Positions 25,417 to 33,819 of a stretch of 64,000 nucleotides of DNA are shown piece after piece. The DNA is from UBA11524 sp963642705. Lineage in GTDB: Bacteria > Bacillota > Clostridia > Christensenellales > Aristaeellaceae. How positions within the stretch are numbered: the stretch's first letter is position 1; each line of letters starts with the position of its first letter. The notes beneath the pieces are model-generated. The model ran no database searches and was not told the DNA's origin. It was given only the letters and a program-made list of their open reading frames with translations. Location of the stretch: positions 17,464 to 81,463 of the forward strand of contig CAVIHU010000008.1 in NCBI GenBank assembly GCA_963642705.1. The letters run 5' to 3'. The position numbers were made by a program, and so were the translations under genes.

Positions 25417-26352
25417 ATGTGGAGATATATCCTGAAGCGCCTGGCAATGATGGCATTCGTGGTGCTGGGCGTGGCAATCGTGATTTTCTCGATTATGTAT
25501 TTCATTCCCGGTGACCCGGCGCAGATTATCCTCGGCTCCACCGCGACAAAGGAACAGGTGGCAGCGCTTTCACATGAGATGGGACTTGATCAGCCGTATC
25601 TCGTTCAGCTGGGAAAATATCTGTCCGATACGTTCCTGCATCTTGACTTCGGCACGTCCTACCAATCGAAGCTTGCCGTAGGTGCAGAGCTGCTGGAGCG
25701 CTTCCCGCGCACGCTGATTATCGCGGCATGCTCCATTCTGCTGACGGCGCTGATCGGCATTCCGTTGGGCATCGTTGCCGCAACGCATCAGGGAAAATGG
25801 CAGGATTACACGGCGATCGTCATCTCCATGGTGGGTATTTCGCTGCCCGGCTTCTGGCTGGCGTATATCCTGATTAACTGGCTTTGCGTGCAGCTGCGCA
25901 TTCTTCCTGCCTTCGGCGTCGCATCATGGAAGAATTACGTAATTCCGATTGTATCCAACTCGGTCGTCGGCATTTCGATGATTGCAAGGCAGTGCCGCGT
26001 GGACGTGCTGGAGGTCATCCGCTCTGACTATGTGACGACCGCGCACGCAAAAGGTGTCAGCAACCGCAGTACCATCTTCAAGCATGTAATGCCGAACGCG
26101 TTGATTCCGCTGATTACATCGCTCGGCGCGACGTTTGCCAATTCGCTTGGCGGCACGGTCGTTACCGAAACGATTTTCATGATTCCCGGCATCGGACTGT
26201 ATATGACGAACGCCATAGGAAGCCTTGATTATCCGGCGGTTCGCGGCGGCGTGGTTGTGATTGCGATTGCATTCAGCTTTGTCATGCTGCTTGTGGATCT
26301 GATTTATGCCTTTGTCGACCCGCGTATCAAGGCGCAGTATACGGGCAAGTAA
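25417..26352 (+). CDS. ABC transporter permease, DppB/OppB-like
   Basis: A permease of about 311 residues beginning MWRYILKRLAMMAFVVLGVAIVIF, the standard DppB opening, followed by FIPGDPAQIILG and the GLDQPYLVQLGKYL loop. The C-terminal half has the binding-protein-dependent transport fold with VIRSDYVTTAHAKGVSNRSTIFKHVMPNALIPL as its ATPase-contact loop. Start at 25417 is preferred because AAAGGCG lies at proper spacing; an ATG five codons earlier is possible. It forms the channel with the next gene. Confidence 0.92.
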   Translation: MWRYILKRLAMMAFVVLGVAIVIFSIMYFIPGDPAQIILGSTATKEQVAALSHEMGLDQPYLVQLGKYLSDTFLHLDFGTSYQSKLAVGAELLERFPRTLIIAACSILLTALIGIPLGIVAATHQGKWQDYTAIVISMVGISLPGFWLAYILINWLCVQLRILPAFGVASWKNYVIPIVSNSVVGISMIARQCRVDVLEVIRSDYVTTAHAKGVSNRSTIFKHVMPNALIPLITSLGATFANSLGGTVVTETIFMIPGIGLYMTNAIGSLDYPAVRGGVVVIAIAFSFVMLLVDLIYAFVDPRIKAQYTGK

Positions 26353-26365
26353 GGAGGCGGAGAAA

Positions 26366-27226
26366 ATGAATCAGACGAAGGTCAGAAAAACCAGTCAGGG
26401 ACTGGAGGTTTTCAAGCGGTTCATAAAAAATCCGCTTTCCGTCATTGGTATGACCATCTTTGTGATTTTCGTGGTGTTGGCGCTGCTGGCACCCTATATC
26501 TGCAAATATGACTATGCCACCATGTCCACCGAGACTTTTCAGGCCCCCTCCGCAGAGCATCTCTTTGGCACGGACAAGTTCGGGCGCGACCTGTTCAGCC
26601 GAATCCTCTATGGCGGACGGTATTCCATCTTCATGGGCATTGCCGCGACCATCATCGGTACGGTCATCGGGCTTGTACTGGGCGCGATTGCCGGATTCTT
26701 CGGGCAGACGGCGGACAATATTGTCATGCGCATACTGGATGTCATCCAGGCAATTCCCGGCATCCTGCTGGCGATGGTCATTTCGACCGCACTCGGTCCC
26801 GGCGTGGTAAACACCGTCATCGCTCTGTCTATTGCGGGTATTCCGGGTACGGCGCGCATGTTGCGCAGCCTGATTCTGCAGATTCGCAACTGCGATTATA
26901 TCGAGGCGGCAAGCTCCATCAACTGCTCCAACGTCCGCATCATCTTCAAGCACATTCTGCCCAACACGTTCGGTCCGATTCTGGTCGGTTGCACGATGGG
27001 CATCGGCGGTACCATCATGCAGGCAGCGTCGCTGTCCTTCCTGGGGCTTGGCATTCAGGCGCCGATTCCGGAGTGGGGTGCGCTGTTGAATGAAGGCAAG
27101 AATTACTTTACGCTGTACCCCTATTTGTTGATTTATCCGGGCCTTGCCATCGGCATCCTGAGCTTTGCAACCTGCACCATGGGCGACGGGCTGCGCGACG
27201 CGATGGATCCGAGGTTGAAGAAGTAA
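26366..27226 (+). CDS. ABC transporter permease, DppC/OppC-like
   Basis: A 286-residue permease. LEVFKRFIKNPLSVIGM and the extracytoplasmic HLFGTDKFGRDLFSRILYGGRYS are hallmark OppC/DppC segments. The EAA loop is CDYIEAASSINCSNVRIIFKHILPN. The start at 26366 follows AAGGAGGCGG, 13 bases after the DppB-like stop. The C-terminus MGDGLRDAMDPRLKK is typical of the family. Confidence 0.93.
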   Translation: MNQTKVRKTSQGLEVFKRFIKNPLSVIGMTIFVIFVVLALLAPYICKYDYATMSTETFQAPSAEHLFGTDKFGRDLFSRILYGGRYSIFMGIAATIIGTVIGLVLGAIAGFFGQTADNIVMRILDVIQAIPGILLAMVISTALGPGVVNTVIALSIAGIPGTARMLRSLILQIRNCDYIEAASSINCSNVRIIFKHILPNTFGPILVGCTMGIGGTIMQAASLSFLGLGIQAPIPEWGALLNEGKNYFTLYPYLLIYPGLAIGILSFATCTMGDGLRDAMDPRLKK

Positions 27227-27241
27227 GAAGGTGTGAAAGAG

Positions 27242-28219
27242 ATGGATAATCAGGCACATTTCCTTGAAGTCAAGGATTTGACAGTGTATTACACGGTCAG
27301 CAGGGTTGACACGAAGGCGGTCAATCATGTTTCTTTCACGCTGGAGAAAGGCGAAACGCTGGGACTGGTCGGCGAAACGGGAGCCGGCAAGACAACCATT
27401 GCCAAAGCAATTCTTGGCATTCTGCCAAAGCCGCCTGCGAGGGTGATTGGCGGCAGTATCTGCTTTGAGGGACAGACACTGACGGAATTGCCGGAGAGCG
27501 AGATGCTGAAGGTTCGCGGCGACAAGATCGCCATGATCTTCCAGGATCCGATGACGGCTCTGAATCCCGTCATCCGCATCGGCGACCAGATCAGCGAAGT
27601 GATTAGCCTGCATGAAAGCTGCTCGAAAGCGGAGGCACGGAAAAAAGCGGAGAAGATGCTTGAAATGGTCGGCATCCCTGCAGCACGGTACGATGAATAT
27701 CCGCATCAGTTTTCCGGCGGCATGAAGCAGCGCGTTGTGATCGCGATGGCGCTGGCGTGCAGTCCGGATCTGCTCTTGGCGGATGAGCCGACAACAGCGC
27801 TCGACGTGACCATTCAGGCACAGGTGCTGGACATGATTACGGCGCTGAAGAACAAGAACAATACCGCAATGATTCTCATCACCCATGATTTGGGCGTTGT
27901 GGCGCAGACGTGCGACAAGGTGGCTGTGGTGTATGCCGGTGAAATCATTGAAAGCGGTTCTCTGGCAGATATTTTCGATCATCCGACGCATCCGTATACC
28001 ATCGGGCTTTTCGGCGCAATTCCGGCGCTGGACGGTGAGGATGAATGGCTGCATCCGATTGAAGGACTGCCGCCGGATCCGACAAGGTTGCCGGAAGGCT
28101 GTGCTTTTTCGCCAAGATGTCCGCATGTCTGCGATGCATGCAGGCATGGTCAAATGCCGAATAAAGAAATTGCTCCCGGTCACTTCTGCCGGTGCCTGAG
28201 AGCAGGGAAGGAGTCCTGA
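27242..28219 (+). CDS. ABC transporter ATP-binding protein, OppD/DppD-like
   Basis: A protein of about 325 residues with Walker A GETGAGKTT, Q-loop MIFQDPMTALNP, signature FSGGMKQRV, Walker B LLLADEPTTALD and switch His ILITHDLG. The C-terminal oligopeptide domain has FSPRCPHVCDACRHG, whose Cys residues are spaced like the iron-sulfur ligands described in some DppD-type ATPases. The ATG at 27242 is preferred over GTG at 27233 because AAGGTG stands eight bases ahead. It pairs with the next ATPase. Confidence 0.93.
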   Translation: MDNQAHFLEVKDLTVYYTVSRVDTKAVNHVSFTLEKGETLGLVGETGAGKTTIAKAILGILPKPPARVIGGSICFEGQTLTELPESEMLKVRGDKIAMIFQDPMTALNPVIRIGDQISEVISLHESCSKAEARKKAEKMLEMVGIPAARYDEYPHQFSGGMKQRVVIAMALACSPDLLLADEPTTALDVTIQAQVLDMITALKNKNNTAMILITHDLGVVAQTCDKVAVVYAGEIIESGSLADIFDHPTHPYTIGLFGAIPALDGEDEWLHPIEGLPPDPTRLPEGCAFSPRCPHVCDACRHGQMPNKEIAPGHFCRCLRAGKES

Positions 28220-28220
28220 C

Positions 28221-29180
28221 ATGGAAAATCCCTGTATTGAGGTCAGGCACCTCAAAAAGTATTTCAAGGTTCGCAATGGCTATCTTCATGCGACGGATGA
28301 TGTCTCCTTCAAAATCGAAAAGGGCAAGACGATGGGCATCGTGGGCGAATCCGGCTGCGGCAAATCGACATTGGGGCGCACCATCATCCACATGCATGAG
28401 CCGACTGACGGGCAGATTTTCTACAACGGCAAGGATGTGACGCGCATCGGCAGACGCGAGCTGAAGGAGCTGCGCACGCATATGCAGATTGTGTTTCAGG
28501 ATCCGTATTCGTCGCTGAATCCGCGCCAGACGGTTGAACAGACGATTCGTGAACCGCTGCTGCTGACGAAAAAGTACACCAAATCGCAAATCGACGAGGA
28601 AGTCACAAAGCTGATGGCGCTCTGCGGCATTGAGGAGCGGCTTCGACTTGCCTATCCGCATGAGATGGACGGCGGACGGCGTCAGCGCGTCGGCATTGCG
28701 CGCGCTCTTTCGCTTAATCCGGATTTTATCGTCTGCGATGAGCCGGTTTCGGCGCTGGATGTGTCGATTCAGGCGCAGGTACTCAACCTCCTCAAAGAGC
28801 TGCAGCAAAAGCGTGGGCTGACGTACATGTTCGTGACGCATGACCTGAGTGTGGTGCGGCACATTTCCTCCAGCATTGGCGTGATGTATCTGGGGCAGAT
28901 GGTAGAAACAAGCGAGAGCAGGGAACTGTTTGTGAAGCCGCTGCATCCGTACACGAACGCGCTGCTGTCTGCCATTCCATCGACGGACATTCATCATCCG
29001 CGTCAGCGTATCATCTTGACGGGTGAAATCACATCACCCGTCAACCCGAAGCCCGGCTGCCGCTTTGCCGCGCGCTGCCCGTATGCGACGTCTGCCTGCA
29101 GCGAGCCGCAGCAGCTGGAAGAGGTGCTGCCCGGACATTTTGTCGCCTGCCATCGCTGCAAGGAACTCAACGACTTGTAA
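28221..29180 (+). CDS. ABC transporter ATP-binding protein, OppF/DppF-like, unusual signature motif
   Basis: A 319-residue ATPase with Walker A GESGCGKST, Q-loop IVFQDPYSSLNPRQ, Walker B FIVCDEPVSALD and MFVTHDLSVV. The signature, normally LSGGQRQR, reads EMDGGRRQRVGIA, with Asp for Ser and Arg for Gln. The C-terminal oligopeptide domain ends with RFAARCPYATSACSE. The start follows AAGGAG one base after the partner ATPase stop. Together the four genes plus the receptor form a complete Opp/Dpp-type importer. Confidence 0.93.
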   Translation: MENPCIEVRHLKKYFKVRNGYLHATDDVSFKIEKGKTMGIVGESGCGKSTLGRTIIHMHEPTDGQIFYNGKDVTRIGRRELKELRTHMQIVFQDPYSSLNPRQTVEQTIREPLLLTKKYTKSQIDEEVTKLMALCGIEERLRLAYPHEMDGGRRQRVGIARALSLNPDFIVCDEPVSALDVSIQAQVLNLLKELQQKRGLTYMFVTHDLSVVRHISSSIGVMYLGQMVETSESRELFVKPLHPYTNALLSAIPSTDIHHPRQRIILTGEITSPVNPKPGCRFAARCPYATSACSEPQQLEEVLPGHFVACHRCKELNDL

Positions 29181-29192
29181 GGAGAAACGAGC

Positions 29193-30095
29193 ATGAAGAA
29201 GATGATTATCCGCGCAGACGATGTCGGTTACACAAAAATCCACAATCTTGGCACATGGGAAGCGATTGACCATGGCATGGTGACCGCTGCGGACGTGATG
29301 CTTGAATCGCCCGGCACGGAGGATGCGCTGGAGTATCTGAAGCGGCGGCCGTGGATTTCGCTGGGGTGGCATACGCATTTCTGGTGCAGCCCTGTCCTGC
29401 CGGCCGCACAGGTGAAATCGCTGGTCATCCCCGGTACAAACCGCTTTCGACACGATATTCAGAACGCCGACGACATCAATGAGGATGAACTGTATCTGGA
29501 AATGCAAGAACAAATCTGCCGCTGCGTCCTGATTGCTGGTCGTGCGCCTGATACGACGAATATCGGACAAAAGGAAACAGTGTTTAATCGGGTGCAGAAA
29601 AGGGTTTGCGACGAATATGGCATCGCTTATCAATTCGCCCGGAAGGAAGGACGCGGCGCTGTCGACAAGCCGCTGGACAAGTGGGCGCATTTGAATATTT
29701 TTGTTCCTTCTCCCGTGAAGGCCTATGGCGCGCTGGAAACAGATTCCATCTCGGCACAGTTTGAAAACTATGACCCTGTGAAATATTACACGGAGGATCC
29801 GGATCATCTGCTTGATTTGCCGGATGATTGCATTGTCGAACAGAGCTGGCATCCCGGCTATGTGGATTTCTTTGTATACAAGGAGGGCGAACAATCCCCT
29901 CGAGCCAAGCTGTTTACAGCCATCCGCACGCAGGATGTAGCCGCGCTGACATCGCCTGTGCTGCGCGATTGGGTGAAGGCGCACAGGATTGAGCTTGTGA
30001 ACTTTCGAGATGCATTGTACGGCACGCGTGAATACCAGAATCATTTGCGGTGCACCGGCAGCGAGCTGTATATCGGGACGATTGAAGGCAGGTGA
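29193..30095 (+). CDS. ChbG/HpnK (YdjC)-family carbohydrate deacetylase
   Basis: A 300-residue protein opening KKMIIRADDVGYT, the Asp-Asp motif that positions the metal in YdjC-type deacetylases. Other likely ligands are His in LGWHTHFW (where relatives have GLHLNL) and His in SWHPGYVDF. Known members remove acetyl groups from chitobiose-6-phosphate or hopanoid-linked GlcNAc in the cytoplasm. The gene lies 12 bases after the OppF-like gene with a TAAGGAG site, so it is part of the importer operon. The inferred job is deacetylation of an imported acetylated sugar. A TWG-rich insertion around residues 90-130 differs from ChbG. Confidence 0.83.
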   Translation: MKKMIIRADDVGYTKIHNLGTWEAIDHGMVTAADVMLESPGTEDALEYLKRRPWISLGWHTHFWCSPVLPAAQVKSLVIPGTNRFRHDIQNADDINEDELYLEMQEQICRCVLIAGRAPDTTNIGQKETVFNRVQKRVCDEYGIAYQFARKEGRGAVDKPLDKWAHLNIFVPSPVKAYGALETDSISAQFENYDPVKYYTEDPDHLLDLPDDCIVEQSWHPGYVDFFVYKEGEQSPRAKLFTAIRTQDVAALTSPVLRDWVKAHRIELVNFRDALYGTREYQNHLRCTGSELYIGTIEGR

Positions 30096-30103
30096 AGCAA
30101 AGG

Positions 30104-31810
30104 ATGCCGTATTACAATAAGGATTACTCGTATCCGGATATGTTCCTCTGGCAGGATGAAACGTACCGCGGGTGCATGAACGCCGCCGGACCGCTGTTCC
30201 TGAAGCTGCAGGAGCTGCTGGAAAAGGAGAAGCATACGGATCATTTTCCCGAACGGACGGAGCTTGTGACGGACGCGGTCAACCGGATACCGTATTTTCC
30301 GGATTATGTGAAGGAATGGGAAGAAAAAGGCATGTGCTTTTCCTGCGCCGGCATGATGGGGGAGGTGATGGCCCCGCGCACAGTCAGGGAGCATCGGGTG
30401 AAGGATGCAGTGGTGCTGTATATTCCCTATGCCGCATCGAATGACCCGAAGGAAGGCATGAATCTCATCGCGGAAAATGCTGAATTGCTCGAACAGGCTG
30501 CAAGGGACAACATCCTCGTACAGTTTACAGACTGCAGGGCAAGCTTTCACGGCGCGATGATTGAGAAGGTGATTGAATCTCAGGGCACCTTCCGTATTCC
30601 TTATAAGCCAATTCTGCTGGATATCAGCGCACTGATCCGCCATGGTCTGACGTTGGCGGATGTGCCGGGCGTGAATCTGCCGGAATGGCGGGAGCCGTTC
30701 CTGTTTGCTGGTCGGATGGTTGTTGATATTACGGACAAGCTGGAGATGAAACAGGCGCATCAGCACAATATCAGCGAGATTTACCGCCGTGATGAGCAGC
30801 GCTGGCACTGGGATTTTGACCGGCATATCCGCACCATGGCGGCAAAGCGGCAGGCGGAAGGCATGCACCTTGAGGTGGATTCGCAGGATGCCTATACGCC
30901 GGAGATGCAGGCGTTTTGGCAGGAGCGGGGCATTTGCTATGAGGATCATGACCGCGACGGCGATTGGTATATTACGCTGACGCCGACCGGAAAGGCGGAT
31001 GCACCGGATGAAAAACTTCCGCTGTTTGTCGTCATGAAGGAGCCGCGGACGGCATGCAAGGCCTCTACGCAGACGGCATTTCAGTTTTACTATGACTTCA
31101 TCGAGCTGTGCGCGCAGGGGCAGTTCATGATGCTGTTCTTTGCGTTGGAAACACCGGAGGATAACGACGAGGTGCTCCCCGGCATCATCGAGCGTGTATG
31201 CGACCGGTATCCTGTTGACCCGACCAGAATCTATCTGACCGGACAGAGCCACAACGGGTATTACGCGCTGGAATTCTACCGCCGTCATCCCAAGCTGATT
31301 GCCGCCTGTGCGCAGCTGTGCGACCAGGTTGGGCTGCAGTCGGGGGCGGTGGTTGATTACTACCTGTCGCGCGCGGATGAGCTGATTGAATCGTTCCGTC
31401 AATATACATATCCGGACATTGTTGTGAATGGCAGTCTGGAAAATTCGTACCGCAAAGCAGATCGGAGCGCGGAAAAAAAGGCGGAGGATGTACTGTATTT
31501 TCAGAACCGCATGTCTGCATGGCAGCTGCATCCGTATACGGAGGCGGAAATTCTTGATGCGCGGCTTTCGCCGGATTATGCCACGCGCATGAACGGCGTT
31601 CCTGCCGACCGGACGGAAGTGCGGTTCTTCATGGGCGACGAGGTGTATATCTCTGACTATTTCAAGCAGGACGGCACGAACACGTTCCGTTACGCCTCTA
31701 TTGAGAACACGCCGCACATGATCATGCCGCAGATGGCGGAGCTTTCATGGGAATTCTGCCGCCGCTTCGCCAGAAACCGTGAAACGGGAGAAAGCATCGT
31801 GCGCTATTAA
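30104..31810 (+). CDS. Large alpha/beta-hydrolase-like protein of unknown function
   Basis: About 568 residues without a signal peptide. Residues 1-300 are not recognised. Residues about 305-480 look like an esterase domain: LPLFVVMKEP, a PVDPTRIYLTGQSHNGYYALEF nucleophile elbow (GQSHNG, fitting GxSxG), and a final ENTPHMIMPQ that could hold the His. That layout resembles PHB-depolymerase/feruloyl-esterase-type hydrolases. The GTG at 30092 overlaps the deacetylase stop, but ATG at 30104 has AGGTGA at better spacing. As last gene of the operon it may remove an acyl group from the imported compound. Function is inferred only from fold and place. Confidence 0.7.
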   Translation: MPYYNKDYSYPDMFLWQDETYRGCMNAAGPLFLKLQELLEKEKHTDHFPERTELVTDAVNRIPYFPDYVKEWEEKGMCFSCAGMMGEVMAPRTVREHRVKDAVVLYIPYAASNDPKEGMNLIAENAELLEQAARDNILVQFTDCRASFHGAMIEKVIESQGTFRIPYKPILLDISALIRHGLTLADVPGVNLPEWREPFLFAGRMVVDITDKLEMKQAHQHNISEIYRRDEQRWHWDFDRHIRTMAAKRQAEGMHLEVDSQDAYTPEMQAFWQERGICYEDHDRDGDWYITLTPTGKADAPDEKLPLFVVMKEPRTACKASTQTAFQFYYDFIELCAQGQFMMLFFALETPEDNDEVLPGIIERVCDRYPVDPTRIYLTGQSHNGYYALEFYRRHPKLIAACAQLCDQVGLQSGAVVDYYLSRADELIESFRQYTYPDIVVNGSLENSYRKADRSAEKKAEDVLYFQNRMSAWQLHPYTEAEILDARLSPDYATRMNGVPADRTEVRFFMGDEVYISDYFKQDGTNTFRYASIENTPHMIMPQMAELSWEFCRRFARNRETGESIVRY

Positions 31811-31814
31811 TCAA

Positions 31815-31855
31815 CCGCGCAATTCGGATTAGTTGCTGAATTGCGCGGCGTTTTC
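31815..31855 (+). terminator. Rho-independent terminator of the importer operon
   Basis: CCGCGCAATTCGG pairs with CTGAATTGCGCGG and is followed by CGTTTT, five bases after the stop of the hydrolase gene. Confidence 0.8.
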
Positions 31856-31875
31856 AAAAAGTTTGCGTTTGCAGG

Positions 31876-31924
31876 TTGACAGAAAGTGTATTTTATGTTT
31901 TAATTCATGTGTTAGATTCATGAA
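31876..31924 (+). promoter_or_regulatory. Promoter and inverted repeat before the TetR gene
   Basis: TTGACA (31876-31881) and TTTAAT (31899-31904) are 17 bases apart. TTCATG-N9-CATGAA (31904-31924) follows directly and could be an autoregulatory site. It does not match the ATTAGAAC palindrome found at 20216 and 22365. Confidence 0.55.
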
Positions 31925-31937
31925 CAGGAGAAGGACA

Positions 31938-32681
31938 ATGGCTGTTGATCAATTTCTTCCGAGAGAACTGAAGTCCCTGGAAACGCAGCGAAAAATACTG
32001 GATGCGTCCGAAGAAATGCTCGCCCAGTATGATTTTAAATACCTGACCGTCAGGAATATCTGCCAAACCGCAGGCGCGGCATCGGGTTCCTTTTACCATC
32101 ATTTCGGCACGAAGGAAAACGTGCTGATTCACTGTGGCAAGCGTCTTTTTCATCGCAATCTGCGCGATAATCCCTGTCCGCCGGAAATCGATCAGGGTGA
32201 CTATCTGCATCAGGCGATGTGGTACGGCATTGTGCTTGCCTGCTTTTGCGAGACGCTGGGCAAGGAGTACGTCCGCACCATCTATCTCAGCGGCGAAAAT
32301 GCCGCAGATCTCTTTGCCGAGCTGTATGACAGCTACCTGTTTCCGGTGCTGGATTATGCCATGGCGAACGGTTACATTCAGAATCACTTCAAGACGCCCA
32401 TGGATGATGAGAAGGTGCTGAAAAACCTCAAGAAGGATATTCTCATCGTGACGCGCGGCACGGTGCTGTACTGGTGCTGCAGCAAAGATGAGGAGCTTGT
32501 CGAGCCGTTCTATGCTACGATGGAGCACATGCTCTACCGCATCGTGACCGGAACACGCTCGGAAAAGCGCCCTGCGAACTACATCGGGCGGACGATGCTT
32601 GCGGATGCAGGATACATCGACCGCTTGCATATGATGGATTTTGCAGAGTACGTTCACTGCAGGAAAAGCAGCGAAGACTGA
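31938..32681 (+). CDS. TetR/AcrR-family transcriptional regulator
   Basis: A 247-residue regulator. The N-terminal HTH runs TQRKILDASEEMLAQYDFKYLTVRNICQTAGAASGSFYHHFGTKENVL in one piece, with the recognition helix around residue 50. The ligand domain of about 180 residues is not assignable. The ATG at 31938 follows AGGAGAAGG; in-frame ATG and TTG codons further up lack a site. It is the only TetR gene in the window and sits right after the importer operon, so it is the natural candidate for the palindromes at 20216 and 22365. That link is inferred. Confidence 0.88.
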   Translation: MAVDQFLPRELKSLETQRKILDASEEMLAQYDFKYLTVRNICQTAGAASGSFYHHFGTKENVLIHCGKRLFHRNLRDNPCPPEIDQGDYLHQAMWYGIVLACFCETLGKEYVRTIYLSGENAADLFAELYDSYLFPVLDYAMANGYIQNHFKTPMDDEKVLKNLKKDILIVTRGTVLYWCCSKDEELVEPFYATMEHMLYRIVTGTRSEKRPANYIGRTMLADAGYIDRLHMMDFAEYVHCRKSSED

Positions 32682-32736
32682 TGCCTGAGCTCTACGCTGT
32701 ACCATTAAAACATAGTAGCCCCGATGATTGCGATTT

Positions 32737-32806
32737 GATATGCTCCCTCCAGAGTAGACACTCGAAATAATAAAAAGCTTCGAGACTACACTGGAGGGAG
32801 CATATC
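32737..32806. repeat. 70-bp near-perfect inverted repeat, possible mobile-element relic
   Basis: Arms of about 28-30 bases, beginning GATATGCTCCCTCCAG and ending with its exact complement, surround a short AATAATAAAAAGC loop. The outer 16 bases pair perfectly. No open frame is attached. It has no T-run, so a terminator role is less likely than a relic of an insertion sequence or a MITE. The remainder of the 282-bp gap to 32963 contains a terminator. Confidence 0.6.
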
Positions 32807-32888
32807 AGGTGCTCTAAACCCCGGGTGTGCCGTTTGACCGATACTGTTTTTCACTTTGGGAAGGGGCGCAATCGCACCAAACCCCATC

Positions 32889-32933
32889 AAAAAAAACAAA
32901 ACCATGATGATGAGATTTTCACCACCACGGTTT
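32889..32933 (-). terminator. Terminator of the CBM9/GH3 operon
   Basis: On the minus strand AAACCGTGGTGGTGA pairs with TCATCATCATGGTTT (including G-U pairs) and is followed by TGTTTTTTTT, about 30 bases after the CBM9-like stop. Confidence 0.75.
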
Positions 32934-32963
32934 GAAATATAGATAGATAGCTACAGAGACAAC

Positions 32964-33743
32964 TTACTCAGCAAAGGTCAAGCGTCCCCACTCGCTCGGA
33001 TTTTTATTGATGTCAATTGTTCCGCACCAGGCCATTTGAGGAATGTATTCGGTGCCAGGGCATGGGTAAGAGATATCTGTGATTGCAAAGTCAAAGTTGA
33101 TGGTATCTCCAACGGTCGGTGAATACACCGGAATCTTCGAATTTGAGAAGTTGCTCCACGGAATGACTGCTTCATAGATAAAGCCAGTAGTAGTCAACAC
33201 GGTAGCTTTTTCGTAACCCGTCAGCACATCTTCACCGCCGTCCATGCCTTTGGTGGTAAAACGCGCCAGCAGATCTTTTTCAAGCATGTTGCGGTCAAAA
33301 GCCGTATCCCAGTAAGCATTGTCAATGATCAGGTAAAGCAGAAAATCATTGGTGCCATAAGCGGTGCGCAGTGGATCGGCAGACGGATCCGTTGAGATGT
33401 ACACTTTAAAGTTATCTACGCCGTCCAGCGGAAGCATTTCAATAGCGCCATAAGGTGTATCTTCATTTACATCAGCCGCAAGATAGAGATTATTCTCATC
33501 CCACATAATGTAAATAGTTGCACTAAGGTCGCTTTCGCCCATCCAAAGGCTCACATCGCGAATTACCTGCTCCTCTTTGTTGATGACAATAGGAGAAGAC
33601 GTGTTCCAGTCGTCGAGATTACCGTCAATTACCAGCGGCTCCGCAGCCTTATATGCGGTAGCTGTGGGCTGCTCGGCCACTGCGGTTGCAAGCACTGTGG
33701 TCAGCAACATAACAACAGCAAGGATTTTAAGCAGTCTTTTCAT
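32964..33743 (-). CDS. Secreted carbohydrate-binding protein, CBM9-like
   Basis: A 259-residue protein. Signal peptide MKRLLKILAVVMLLTTVLATAVAE; the rest is one domain. LVIDGNLDDWN, YIMWDENNLYLAADVNEDTP, DNFKVYISTDPSADPL and FIYEAVIPWS are the usual blocks of family 9 modules, which bind ends of xylan or cellulose chains in characterised cases. No catalytic module or anchor is attached. The start at 33743 has GAGGTG upstream. It follows the secreted GH3 gene and was probably co-transcribed with it, so the two may act on the same extracellular glycan. Confidence 0.82.
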   Translation of the reverse strand: MKRLLKILAVVMLLTTVLATAVAEQPTATAYKAAEPLVIDGNLDDWNTSSPIVINKEEQVIRDVSLWMGESDLSATIYIMWDENNLYLAADVNEDTPYGAIEMLPLDGVDNFKVYISTDPSADPLRTAYGTNDFLLYLIIDNAYWDTAFDRNMLEKDLLARFTTKGMDGGEDVLTGYEKATVLTTTGFIYEAVIPWSNFSNSKIPVYSPTVGDTINFDFAITDISYPCPGTEYIPQMAWCGTIDINKNPSEWGRLTFAE

Positions 33744-33784
33744 GGTTTTCACCTCATACATCAGAAATCGAAAGAAGAAAACAT

Positions 33785-33808
33785 GTGGGGCGGACGAATC
33801 CGCCCCAC
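33785..33808. terminator. Strong stem-loop between GH3 and CBM9 genes
   Basis: GTGGGGCGGA and TCCGCCCCAC form a perfect 10-bp stem around a four-base loop. There is only a weak T-run on the minus strand, so partial read-through into the CBM9-like gene is likely. Confidence 0.6.
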
Positions 33809-33819
33809 TTTAAGTGCGG

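Noticed and set aside
26327..28276. Long open frame (649 codons) antisense to the Opp-type permease and ATPase genes
   Set aside because: The opposite strand has unmistakable permease and Walker motifs; this is a shadow.
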